A stretch of 64,000 bases of DNA, from contig DLLF01000006.1 in the NCBI GenBank assembly GCA_002477945.1, forward strand, positions 40,455 to 104,454. The letters are read 5' to 3'. The DNA is from Bacteroidales bacterium UBA7569 (lineage in GTDB: Bacteria; Bacteroidota; Bacteroidia; Bacteroidales; Paludibacteraceae). Below the pieces are notes generated by a model that saw only the letters and a program-made list of their open reading frames with translations, was not told the DNA's origin and did no database searches. Both the position numbers and the translations under genes were made by a program. Positions 33,019 through 41,640 of the stretch are shown piece by piece. Position 1 is the stretch's first letter; each line of letters begins with the position of its first letter.

Positions 33019-34327
33019 GAATATATTGCTTGTTATCCCCCGCTATCTGATTTACGGCACGCATTATGTGATGCCGTTGGGCATCTTGTATGTGTCTGCT
33101 TTTCTGAAACGTGCAGGTATGGAGGTCCATACGCTCAATCTCAATCACCATAAGGGTGATGAACGGGAGATTGTGCGGCAACATATTCGTGCCAACCATA
33201 TCCGATACGTTGGTATTGGAGGACTTTCGGGCGAATATAGCGACCTCCGCCGCATCACCGCATGGGTGCGGGAAGACTTCCCAAATGTTCGGATTATTGT
33301 CGGTGGGGGAATTATGACTGGCGACCCTGTGAATACCATGAAAGCCTTCCCCGAAGCGGACTATGGAGTGGTGGGCGAAGGCGAGCAGACTATGCTGGAA
33401 TTGCTGCAAATGGAGCAGCCGTCTGATATACAGCACATTCATGGTTTAATCTACAGAAATGGCGAAGAACTGATTCAAACCTGCTGGCGAAAAGAAATTG
33501 CAGACTTGGATTCTCTGCCGATTCCTGACTACGAAGGGTTTGACTATGGCGAATATCTGGTGGAAAACCCCGATTTGAGCGACGAAAACAAGAAGTACTC
33601 GCAGGTCAGCGTCATTGGAGGTCGCTCCTGCAAGTACAATTGCACTTTCTGTTTCCACCCGTCCGGCTCTACGTATCGCCAGCGTTCTTTGGACTCTGTC
33701 TTTGCTGAAATTGACTGGTTGGTTGCTCATTATCCTATCTCGTATATAGCCCTGCGTGAGGAGTTGTTCGCCACCGACAACGGGCGGGTGCGTGAGTTCT
33801 GCAAAAGGGTGAAGCAATACGACTTTGACTGGTCTATCCAACTGCGCATTGATAATGTGAACGATGAACTGATTGCTATGTTGTGCGGAACGCGGTGCCG
33901 CTATATTTTTGTGGGAGTGGAGAGTGCATGCAACGAGGTATTGAAAAGTATGCACAAAGGCATCACTATTGAGCAGGTGGAACTGGCATTATACAAACTG
34001 AAACAGGCAAACCTCAATTTCAGAACAGGTATCATACTCGGCGATACGGAAGATAACTGGGATACGGTACACCGCTCATTGCAATGGTTTCACGACCACC
34101 CGCATTATCGGATGTATGTGGATATGATTATTGCTTTCCCGGGGTCAAGGCTCTACAAACGGGCTGTGGCTGCGGGAGTGATTGACAATCCCGTGCGCTT
34201 CTTGCAGCAGAATTGTCCGATAGTCAACGTGTCGAAACTGACAGACGGGGAATATCGCCAAGTGGTGCAAGAGGTGGAACAGATAAATCACAGACACTAC
34301 CATGTCTATACTCCTGATAACCATTGA
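33011..34327 (+). CDS. B12-binding-domain radical SAM enzyme
   Basis: 438 residues. The N-terminal 140 residues form a Rossmann-like B12-binding-type domain (KNILLVIPRYLIYGTHYVMP, PLGILYVSAFLKRAGMEV, YVGIGGLSGEYSDLRRI, VRIIVGGGIMTG). The usual DxHxxG cobalamin ligand motif is not obvious, so base-off binding is unsure. The radical SAM motif is C207-KYN-C211-TF-C214, with FVGVESACNEVLKSMHKG further on. Enzymes of this class methylate unreactive carbons or carry out other radical chemistry, including in peptide natural products. It overlaps both neighbours in the cluster, so it belongs to the same pathway. Confidence 0.85.
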   Translation: MSKNILLVIPRYLIYGTHYVMPLGILYVSAFLKRAGMEVHTLNLNHHKGDEREIVRQHIRANHIRYVGIGGLSGEYSDLRRITAWVREDFPNVRIIVGGGIMTGDPVNTMKAFPEADYGVVGEGEQTMLELLQMEQPSDIQHIHGLIYRNGEELIQTCWRKEIADLDSLPIPDYEGFDYGEYLVENPDLSDENKKYSQVSVIGGRSCKYNCTFCFHPSGSTYRQRSLDSVFAEIDWLVAHYPISYIALREELFATDNGRVREFCKRVKQYDFDWSIQLRIDNVNDELIAMLCGTRCRYIFVGVESACNEVLKSMHKGITIEQVELALYKLKQANLNFRTGIILGDTEDNWDTVHRSLQWFHDHPHYRMYVDMIIAFPGSRLYKRAVAAGVIDNPVRFLQQNCPIVNVSKLTDGEYRQVVQEVEQINHRHYHVYTPDNH

Positions 34328-34757
34328 CCCCGGAAGCGCAGTCGCACAAATGCTGAAGATGCACTACGACACTACAGTCATCAGCCCTGCCTTGGCAAAG
34401 CAGTGTACCTCTTGGACAGTGTACCAGTATATTGTTACCTACCGTTGCCCGTGGATTGTTCCGAAAAGCCTTCTTGCAGAATGGGAACAAGCGGGTATCC
34501 AAGCCATGAATATCCATCCCTCTTTGCTCCCGAAATATGCAGGTTTGAATCCTTGGCAAGAGATGTTTTCCTGTGAAGAACGCACAGGTGGAGTAACTAT
34601 TCACAGACTGTCCGAAGTGGTGGATGCGGGTGAAATTATTATGCAACAATCTATGCCCATACTGTCGAATGACAGCATTGGTGCTGCACGTAACAGAGCA
34701 GATAAGTTGGCAGCAAAAATGATACAGACCGTAATATCGAAATATGCGATAGAGTAG
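34302..34757 (+). CDS. Compact formyltransferase-family protein (PurN/Fmt-type)
   Basis: 151 residues, shorter than PurN (about 210) or Fmt (about 310). The catalytic core is complete: N70-I-H72 in MNIHPSLLPKYAG and D108 in VVDAGEIIM. The His-Asp distance of 36 residues equals that of E. coli PurN (H108, D144). GGVTIHRLSEVVDAGEI is the family's characteristic segment. The N-terminal part is shortened. Such enzymes move a formyl group from 10-formyl-tetrahydrofolate to an amine. Its place as the last gene of the radical SAM cluster, with a 26-base overlap, suggests that it formylates the peptide product, for example at an amine of a lysine or N terminus. The target is inference. Confidence 0.82.
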   Translation: MSILLITIDPGSAVAQMLKMHYDTTVISPALAKQCTSWTVYQYIVTYRCPWIVPKSLLAEWEQAGIQAMNIHPSLLPKYAGLNPWQEMFSCEERTGGVTIHRLSEVVDAGEIIMQQSMPILSNDSIGAARNRADKLAAKMIQTVISKYAIE

Positions 34758-34868
34758 AATCCGCCCGCTGGCAGGATTTATAGCCACATCTTTTTTGGGG
34801 TTATTGCTTTGCAATAAACTGTTATATTCTGTAACTTCTGTATGGATTCGGTCTGCATAATTCTTATC

Positions 34869-34905
34869 AGTCCCATTCGCCCGATCAACCCGCTCCGTCC
34901 TATTG
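34869..34905 (+). repeat. Dispersed intergenic repeat, family C
   Basis: AGTCCCATTCGCCCGATCAA, then CCCGCTCCGTCC, with the 9-base pattern of the family. Confidence 0.55.
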
Positions 34906-34916
34906 TCTTCCTTGCC

Positions 34917-34963
34917 AAATCGTACATTGTACATTGCCAAATCGTAAATAATACGACCCCTCA
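34917..34963 (+). repeat. 47-base direct repeat, copy 1
   Basis: Begins AAATCGTACATTGTACATTG and runs into GACCCCTCA of the family B repeat. It is 43/47 identical to copy 2 at 35027-35073. Confidence 0.8.
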
Positions 34964-34993
34964 AGCCGACCTCATCGACCCCTCAAGCACCTC
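34954..34993 (+). repeat. Dispersed intergenic repeat, family B
   Basis: CGACCCCTCAAGCCGACCTC, then ATCGACCCCTCAAGCACCTC; the best-preserved forward copy together with 45820. Confidence 0.7.
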
Positions 34994-35026
34994 TGGACGA
35001 GATGTGAAAATCAAACCGGTGAAGCA

Positions 35027-35073
35027 AAATCGTACATTGTACATTGTAAAATCGTAAATAGTATGACCCCTCA
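35027..35073 (+). repeat. 47-base direct repeat, copy 2
   Basis: Same as 34917-34963 with four substitutions. A shorter relative (AAATCGTACATCGTAAATTT) lies before cas2 near 63322. Confidence 0.8.
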
Positions 35074-35144
35074 TCGGCAGCACGTCGTAAACGTTTAAGC
35101 ACAATGGTAAAACAAAAGAAAGCCTGTTTCTCGCAAAACTTTAC

Positions 35145-35152
35145 TACCTTTG
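35145..35152 (+). promoter_or_regulatory. -7 element of the acetyltransferase promoter
   Basis: TACCTTTG at 35145-35152. The upstream element is weak (CTGTTT region, 18-base spacing). Confidence 0.5.
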
Positions 35153-35182
35153 TGCTTGTTTTTCTATCTAATGGAATCTGCT

Positions 35183-35734
35183 ATGACCGAACGGGAAAAA
35201 ATGCTGGCAGGGCAAATCTACAACGCTTGCGATGACGAACTGATTGCCTTGTTGAATAACTGCAAGGATCAACTCCGCCGCTATAACAACCTTCTTCCCT
35301 CGCAGTTGGACGAACGGAGGAAGATGCTCTTTCATATATTGGGGCAATGTGATGAACAGGTCTTTGTCAACCAGCCTTTCTATTGTGATTATGGTAAGCA
35401 TATCAGGGTCGGAAAACGGTTCTTTGCCAATTTCCATCTGACAATTTTGGACGAAGCCCCTGTCACCATAGGAGACGATGCGTTTATCGGTCCCAATGTC
35501 TCCATTTACACCGCTTGTCATAGTACCGACCCCGTGGAACGTAATACCCGCCAGGAATGGGCAAAACCTGTGACGATCGGCAATAATTGCTGGATAGCAG
35601 GCTCGGTAACCATCCTGCCTGGCGTTACCATTGGCGACAATTGTACCATCGGCGCTGGCTCGGTGGTCGTACACGACATTCCCTCTAACTCCATTGCCGT
35701 GGGAAATCCTTGCAAGGTCATCAAAACTCTGTAA
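35183..35734 (+). CDS. Maltose O-acetyltransferase-like sugar acetyltransferase
   Basis: 183 residues from the ATG at 35183, the same length as E. coli Maa, and the start MTEREKMLAGQIYNACDDEL matches that family. An in-frame ATG 12 bases earlier is possible. The N-terminal Maa helical domain (YNNLLPSQLDERRKMLFHIL) is followed by left-handed beta-helix hexapeptide repeats (YCDYGKHIRVGKRFFANFHL, IGDDAFIGPNVSIYT). The catalytic His lies in YTACHSTDP, and the C-terminal coil ends AVGNPCKVIK. It uses acetyl-CoA to acetylate small sugars; the true substrate is not known. Single gene with its own promoter. Confidence 0.9.
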   Translation: MTEREKMLAGQIYNACDDELIALLNNCKDQLRRYNNLLPSQLDERRKMLFHILGQCDEQVFVNQPFYCDYGKHIRVGKRFFANFHLTILDEAPVTIGDDAFIGPNVSIYTACHSTDPVERNTRQEWAKPVTIGNNCWIAGSVTILPGVTIGDNCTIGAGSVVVHDIPSNSIAVGNPCKVIKTL

Positions 35735-35807
35735 CGAATGATTCCTCTCTTTGTCTGACGGAGAGAGGAAACCTGTATCAGCATATCGTAAAAACGCAAA
35801 AAAGTTG

Positions 35808-35815
35808 TACCTTTG
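35808..35815 (+). promoter_or_regulatory. -7 element of the uvrA promoter
   Basis: TACCTTTG about 42 bases before the proposed start. No clear -33 element at the right distance. Confidence 0.45.
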
Positions 35816-35856
35816 TAGCCTGCTTGATAAGTTGATCTACGAAGCCGGAATCTTCC

Positions 35857-38697
35857 ATATCAAAATTCTCCTCCTGGATTGAAATCACAGGAGACAGAGT
35901 CAATAATCTGCGCAATATCAATGTGCGCATTCCTCGCTATGCCCTCACGGTCATCACGGGGCTTTCCGGTAGTGGTAAATCCAGTCTTGCTTTTGATACC
36001 CTCTTTGCAGAGGGACAACGTCGGTATATTGATACGTTCTCTTCCTATGCACGGGGCTTTTTGGGGAATCGGGCGCGACCCGATGTCGATAAGATAACGG
36101 GACTTAGTCCTGTCATTGCTATCAACCAGCATACCACCAACCGCAATCCGCGTTCCACGGTAGGGACCACCACCGAAATCTACGACTATCTCCGACTGCT
36201 TTTTGCACGTTCTGCAGTGGCGTATAGTTACCTCACAGGGGAAAAAATGGTGCATTACACCGACGAGCAGATACTCAGCCTCATTGTGCAGGAGTACGCA
36301 GGCAAACGTATTCTTCTTCTCTCCCCGTTGGTCAAGAACAGAAAAGGACACTACAAGGAGTTGTTCGAGCGATTGCGTAAAAAGGGTTTTATGCACATCC
36401 GTGTGGATGGCGAAGTGCAGGAGATCGTCCCGGGGTTACGCTTGGATCGTTACAAGAACCACAGCATTGAGTTGGTTGTGGACCGGCTCAAGATACCTCC
36501 CTCGGAGGGTGGCAGACAGGCGGAGGTGGATACGCAGCGGATACGTGCATCGGTCGAGAAAGCGATGCAGCAGGGCGAGGGTATCATCATGATTGTGGAT
36601 TACGATTCGCCCGACGCCGATGCCAAACCGCGTTACTATTCCCGGACGCTGATGTGTCCGACAACGGGTATTTCCTATGCCGACCCCGCCCCGCACACAT
36701 TCTCTTTCAATTCGCCGCAGGGGGCGTGTCCTGTATGCAAAGGGTTAGGGGTCATCAATAGGATAGATATAGATAAAATTGTTCCTGATCGCTCGCTCTC
36801 TATTGCCGATGGGGCTGTCGAACCGTTGGGGAAAGCACGCAAGTCCGCCATCTTCGAACAGATAGAAACAATTGTGGGCAAATACGGAGACTATACGCTG
36901 CAGACTCCATTTGCTCAATTGCCCGAAGAAGCCGTCAGCGAGATTATGAACGGTTCCGAGGATAACTTCTCTTTCTCGGTGGCGGGAGTTACTGCGGCAA
37001 ATAGTCATTACGAGGGTATTCTTCGCTATTTGGAGATGCAGCAGGAAAATGCCGTAACGGAGGAAGAACAGCGTTGGGTGAACAAGTATTCCGTGGAGGT
37101 GGAGTGCCCCGAGTGTCATGGAGCTCGGCTTTCCAAGGAAGCGTTGAGCTATAAGTTCGGCGATAAGAACATTGCCGAGTTGGCGGATATGGACATAACC
37201 GACCTTATGGCTTATCTCGATAAAGTGGAACCTTTGCTGACGGAGAAGCAAAAGGTTATCGCTCACGAGATTCTGCGCGAGATACATGGTCGTTTGCAGT
37301 TCATGGTGGATGTCGGGTTGCAGTACCTTTCTCTGTCGCGTTCGTCCGATAGCCTTTCGGGCGGTGAGAATCAGCGTATCCGCCTGGCTACGCAAATCGG
37401 GTCTCGCTTGGTCAATGTATTGTACATCTTGGACGAACCGAGTATCGGTCTCCATCAGCGGGACAACGAACGGCTTATTGCGTCATTGCGCAGGTTGCGT
37501 GATCTTGGCAATACGGTGGTTGTGGTGGAACACGACGATCAGATGATGCGCGAAGCCGACTATATTGTGGATATTGGTCCCAAAGCGGGACGCCTTGGAG
37601 GACAGGTCGTTTTCGAGGGGACGCCTGAACAGATGCTGGAGGCGGATACGCTCACGGCGAAGTATCTCAATGGTACGCTCTCTATCCCGCAGGCGGAACA
37701 CTCCTCTCTTGCCGGTGTCGATTGGCTGCGGCTCTATGGTTGTTCAGGGAATAATCTCAAACACATAGATGTTGCTTTTCCTCTGCGCCGTATGATATGC
37801 GTCACGGGTGTTTCCGGCTCGGGAAAGTCAACACTGATAAACCAAACGCTCTATCCGTTACTTAGTCAGCATTTCTACCGTTCATTGCAGCCGCCTTTGT
37901 CTTATGATCGTGTGGAGGGGCTGGAGTTCGTGGATAAGGTGATATGTGTGGATCAAAGTCCCATCGGGCGCTCGCCGAGAAGCAATCCTGCTACCTACAC
38001 GGGCGTCTTCTCCGATATCAGGCAACTCTATGTACAACTGCCCGAGTCGCAAATACGGGGATGGAAAGCCGGACGTTTCTCGTTCAATACCCCTGGCGGA
38101 CGTTGCGAAGCATGCTCGGGAAATGGATACAAAGTGTTGCAGATGAACTTCCTTCCTGATGTCTATGTACCTTGCGAAGTCTGCGGCGGAAAACGTTATA
38201 ACAAAGAGACGCTCGAGGTACGGTTCAAAGGGAAGAGTATAGCCGATGTGCTGGATATGACGGTCAATCAGGCGGTGGAGTTCTTTGCTGCGCAACCTGC
38301 CATTCTTGCCAAGATACAGACACTTCAGGATGTTGGATTGGGGTACATCCGGTTGGGGCAGAGTAGTACAACGCTATCGGGCGGGGAAAGTCAGCGGATG
38401 AAGTTGGCGACCGAACTTGCTCGGCGTGATACGGGGAATACGGTGTATATATTGGATGAACCCACCACGGGACTCCACTTCGAAGATATCCGTGTCCTTC
38501 TCTCCGTTTTGCGCAAACTTACCGATCGCGGTAACACGGTGATAATTATCGAACACAACCTTGATGTCATACGTGCGTGCGACTATCTCATCGACATGGG
38601 ACCCGAGGGCGGTCGCGCAGGCGGGCAAATCGTGGCGGTCGGAACGGCTGACGACCTGAGAAACAACCCGGATAGCCTTACAGGAAAGTATATATAG
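35857..38697 (+). CDS. uvrA: Excinuclease ABC subunit A, with an apparent AUA start codon
   Basis: Read from 35857 the protein has 946 residues (E. coli UvrA 940) and opens ISKFSSWIEITGDRVNNLRN, the standard UvrA N terminus. There is no ATG, GTG, TTG or CTG in frame between the upstream stop (35833) and a GTG at 35923; starting at the GTG would delete the first strand of the ABC domain. The most natural start is the ATA at 35857, an ancestral ATG changed at one base or a rare AUA start. Both ABC modules are intact: Walker A GLSGSGKSS and GVSGSGKST, signatures LSGGENQRIRLA and LSGGESQRMKLA, zinc finger CEACSGNGY with CEVCGG. UvrA recognises DNA damage and loads UvrB. Confidence 0.88.
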   Translation: MSKFSSWIEITGDRVNNLRNINVRIPRYALTVITGLSGSGKSSLAFDTLFAEGQRRYIDTFSSYARGFLGNRARPDVDKITGLSPVIAINQHTTNRNPRSTVGTTTEIYDYLRLLFARSAVAYSYLTGEKMVHYTDEQILSLIVQEYAGKRILLLSPLVKNRKGHYKELFERLRKKGFMHIRVDGEVQEIVPGLRLDRYKNHSIELVVDRLKIPPSEGGRQAEVDTQRIRASVEKAMQQGEGIIMIVDYDSPDADAKPRYYSRTLMCPTTGISYADPAPHTFSFNSPQGACPVCKGLGVINRIDIDKIVPDRSLSIADGAVEPLGKARKSAIFEQIETIVGKYGDYTLQTPFAQLPEEAVSEIMNGSEDNFSFSVAGVTAANSHYEGILRYLEMQQENAVTEEEQRWVNKYSVEVECPECHGARLSKEALSYKFGDKNIAELADMDITDLMAYLDKVEPLLTEKQKVIAHEILREIHGRLQFMVDVGLQYLSLSRSSDSLSGGENQRIRLATQIGSRLVNVLYILDEPSIGLHQRDNERLIASLRRLRDLGNTVVVVEHDDQMMREADYIVDIGPKAGRLGGQVVFEGTPEQMLEADTLTAKYLNGTLSIPQAEHSSLAGVDWLRLYGCSGNNLKHIDVAFPLRRMICVTGVSGSGKSTLINQTLYPLLSQHFYRSLQPPLSYDRVEGLEFVDKVICVDQSPIGRSPRSNPATYTGVFSDIRQLYVQLPESQIRGWKAGRFSFNTPGGRCEACSGNGYKVLQMNFLPDVYVPCEVCGGKRYNKETLEVRFKGKSIADVLDMTVNQAVEFFAAQPAILAKIQTLQDVGLGYIRLGQSSTTLSGGESQRMKLATELARRDTGNTVYILDEPTTGLHFEDIRVLLSVLRKLTDRGNTVIIIEHNLDVIRACDYLIDMGPEGGRAGGQIVAVGTADDLRNNPDSLTGKYI

Positions 38698-38793
38698 TGG
38701 CGCACGACGATGGCTTATTGGAATAACAGGCTTCCGTGACAAACGGGAACAAACAGTATATTTGACCTTGTTCTAACATCTTTTCAACGATAT

Positions 38794-41640
38794 ATGGCTG
38801 CATTTTTATCACGCTTGGCACATACGTTCTACCATGAATTGGGAGAACAGATAGTGGATACTTGTTTCGTTTTCCCGAATCGTCGTGCAGGTTTGCTCTT
38901 TAAGCATTACCTCGTGCAGGAGATTTCGGCACCTCTTTTTGCGCCCGACATCATTACGATAGACCGGCTTTTTCAGGATATGAGCCCCTTGCGCATTGCC
39001 GATCCAATCGATCTACAACTGCGCTTGTACTCTCTTTACGCGAAACACTACCTCTTGCCGTTCAGAAAAGAAGAGACTTTCGATGACTTCCTTTTCTGGG
39101 GCAAGATGATAATGAGCGACTTCAACGAAATCGATCGTCAGTTGGTCAATGCCGATGCCATCCTCACGAATCTTTCCGCTCTCAAAGAAATCGACCGCAA
39201 GTTCTCAACCGCTGAAGATAATAAAAATAATACCGTGAAAGAGGCTGCACAGGCTTTCCAGACCTGCCTGCTGCCCATATATAATGATCTCAAGAACCAA
39301 CTCTCGGCAGATGGATTGGCTTACATGGGCATGCTGCAACGTAAATTGGTTGAGGATTTGCAGACGGGAATAGTCTCTCTGCCGTCGGATCACCGCCAGT
39401 GCTACGTCTTTGTGGGATTCAATGTGCTGACTGCTGTGGAACGCTCTCTTATGCTTCATCTGCAGTCCTTGGGATTGGCGGATTTCTATTTCGATTACGA
39501 GTCCCCGTGGCTTCGCGATCCCGCCAATAGAGCCTCCCTCGTCGCAGAACAAAATCTCGCCACATTCAAATCACGTTTTTCCCTTCCTGCCGAAAAAACG
39601 TCAGTACCCGAAATCCATTGGGTAAAATGCCCGTCCTCTGTGAATGAGGCAGAAGAAATCGCACGGATAGTCGGACGTGAAGGAAATGTCTCACAATTAG
39701 GCGATTTGGGTATCGTCTTGCCAAACGAACATCTTCTGCACCCCGTCCTTTACGCCTTGCCTGATTCCGTTGGTGATATTAATATCACGATGGGACTCCC
39801 ACTTTCCGATACACCGCTCTACACATTGGTTCAGCATCTCAGCGAATTGCAGATTCTCACAACCCGTCAAGCCGACGAAACTTTGTTTTACTATAAACCC
39901 GTGATGGGTATTCTCAGTCACCCCTATGTAGCGGACATTCTCCCCGACTTGGTAAGAGACATAAAGGACAGGATCTACAAAAACAATATGGTGTACATAC
40001 CCTCGTCTGTTTTTGATTCTCATCCTCTCCTTTCTTCAATTATGCGTCCCTTCCCCGATACGCTCTCCTTGTTGCAGTCTTTGGCTGATATGCTGCACAT
40101 CCTGGCAAATACTGCTGATGATACCGAGACGGCAGGGGAGAGTATCTTCCGTGAGAAGCAGGAATATATCTACCGGACTTTGCTCATTGTCAACCGTCTG
40201 ATCACACTTGTCCGCAACTGTCCCGATGTTATAGTCCAAACAAAAACAGCCTACCGCCTTCTCCTGCAACTGATGCAGGCAACCACTGTCCCCTTTGAGG
40301 GAGAACCTTTGCAAGGCTTGCAAATAATGGGCGTATTGGAAGCGCGTGGTATGGATTTCCGGACAGTGATAATACCCGATATGAACGAAGATACCTACCC
40401 CGGCGACGGGCATCAAAATAGTTTCATTCCATACGAACTTCGTCTGGCATACCGGCTGGCAACGCCAGAAAGACAGGATGCCATTGCGTCCTATAACTTT
40501 TATCGTCTTCTTTCTCATGCAAAGACGGTTTATCTTCTGCAAACAACCTCCGAGGACGGGCGTTCTCCCGATGCATCACGCTATATCTACCAACTACTCT
40601 ATCAGTATGGCGCGCCGATGCGGGAAGAAAATGCCCGTATGGGAAAGACCTCTTTTCGCAAATCGGATGACGTGGTGTCTCTTCCAAAAGATGAGCGGGT
40701 TATGAACCAACTTGTTGCCCGCCTTTGCAGTCCAGGCGGAACAAGTAAAGTAAAAGGACTTTCTCCATCAGCCCTTAACAGGTATGTAGTATGCCCTTTG
40801 CGCTTCTATTTGGAGTGGGTATGCAGACTTAAAGAACCTCAGTCTATGGAAGAGAATGTGCAAAACAATAAACTGGGGACGATTTTCCACCATACGATGC
40901 AGCAACTCTATGCACCCTATGCCCATAATGATAATACACGCACAAGGATAACGGAAGAAATGGTCAGGGATATGCAGGAGAAATTCAGGAGAGAATGTCT
41001 CGTGGAACATTTCTATGCACAGGAGTTTCTCTTTACGGACGATTTGTCCCTGCTTCATGGACGTGACTATCTTCCTGTCCGTGTCTTGCAACGATATGTG
41101 GACAATGTGTTGCGCCATGATCTTCATCTGGCACAAACCGGCAGATTCTTCTACCTGTCATCCGAACAGAATATCCATTCCGAACTGATCCTTCCCGATG
41201 GGAAGACGGTTGCCTTTCAGGGAATTGCCGACCGTGTGGACGAAGTGAACGGACAACTGCGTATCGTGGACTACAAAACAGGTAAAGAACATTCCGGTTT
41301 CCCCGCTTGGGAATACCTGTTTTCACCCGATAAGAAGAACGAACCAGACCATGCTCGGCAAACGCTCATCTATAGTATGTGTTATAGTGATACATACCAT
41401 ATTGCTGACATCATCCCATGCGTCTATTATGTCCGCAATAAACCTGACAAGGTGGAGAAGGTGATAGCGCAAGATACCAAAAATCCCGTTCCGTATTCTG
41501 CCATGAAGACCGACTTTCTGTCAGCCCTTTCGTCAGTATTGGAGGAAATCCTCTGTCCTGATATCCCGCTTATGGCGCGCCCCGATTCTTCCGACAAAGG
41601 AACATGCACTAATTGTCCGTTTCAAGCGGTGTGCTTTTAG
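38794..41640 (+). CDS. AddB-like PD-(D/E)XK nuclease family protein
   Basis: 948 residues. The N-terminal part resembles an inactivated helicase of the AddB type (CFVFPNRRAGLLFKHYLVQE; LGDLGIVLPNEHLLHPVLYA; GLQIMGVLEARGMDFRTVII). The C-terminal nuclease has the PD-(D/E)XK core: GIADRVDEV, then LRIVDYKTGKEH with the D-Y-K triad. The last residues CTNCPFQAVCF, together with a Cys near 670 (VCPLRFYLEW), form the iron-sulfur or zinc staple typical of AddB nucleases. Such proteins pair with an AddA helicase in double-strand break repair. No addA is adjacent here; in many Bacteroidota the partner lies next to it, so its absence is worth noting. Confidence 0.85.
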   Translation: MAAFLSRLAHTFYHELGEQIVDTCFVFPNRRAGLLFKHYLVQEISAPLFAPDIITIDRLFQDMSPLRIADPIDLQLRLYSLYAKHYLLPFRKEETFDDFLFWGKMIMSDFNEIDRQLVNADAILTNLSALKEIDRKFSTAEDNKNNTVKEAAQAFQTCLLPIYNDLKNQLSADGLAYMGMLQRKLVEDLQTGIVSLPSDHRQCYVFVGFNVLTAVERSLMLHLQSLGLADFYFDYESPWLRDPANRASLVAEQNLATFKSRFSLPAEKTSVPEIHWVKCPSSVNEAEEIARIVGREGNVSQLGDLGIVLPNEHLLHPVLYALPDSVGDINITMGLPLSDTPLYTLVQHLSELQILTTRQADETLFYYKPVMGILSHPYVADILPDLVRDIKDRIYKNNMVYIPSSVFDSHPLLSSIMRPFPDTLSLLQSLADMLHILANTADDTETAGESIFREKQEYIYRTLLIVNRLITLVRNCPDVIVQTKTAYRLLLQLMQATTVPFEGEPLQGLQIMGVLEARGMDFRTVIIPDMNEDTYPGDGHQNSFIPYELRLAYRLATPERQDAIASYNFYRLLSHAKTVYLLQTTSEDGRSPDASRYIYQLLYQYGAPMREENARMGKTSFRKSDDVVSLPKDERVMNQLVARLCSPGGTSKVKGLSPSALNRYVVCPLRFYLEWVCRLKEPQSMEENVQNNKLGTIFHHTMQQLYAPYAHNDNTRTRITEEMVRDMQEKFRRECLVEHFYAQEFLFTDDLSLLHGRDYLPVRVLQRYVDNVLRHDLHLAQTGRFFYLSSEQNIHSELILPDGKTVAFQGIADRVDEVNGQLRIVDYKTGKEHSGFPAWEYLFSPDKKNEPDHARQTLIYSMCYSDTYHIADIIPCVYYVRNKPDKVEKVIAQDTKNPVPYSAMKTDFLSALSSVLEEILCPDIPLMARPDSSDKGTCTNCPFQAVCF

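Larger units (their letters stand above)
34758..35144. other. Intergenic region with dispersed and direct repeats
   Basis: About 390 bases without a gene. It holds a family C repeat (34869-34905), two 47-base direct repeats (34917-34963, 35027-35073) and a family B repeat (34954-34993). Confidence 0.65.

Noticed and set aside
35879..36097. TTG-initiated 72-codon frame at the start of uvrA
   Set aside because: It is in the wrong frame relative to the UvrA homology, which continues unbroken in the frame read from 35857.
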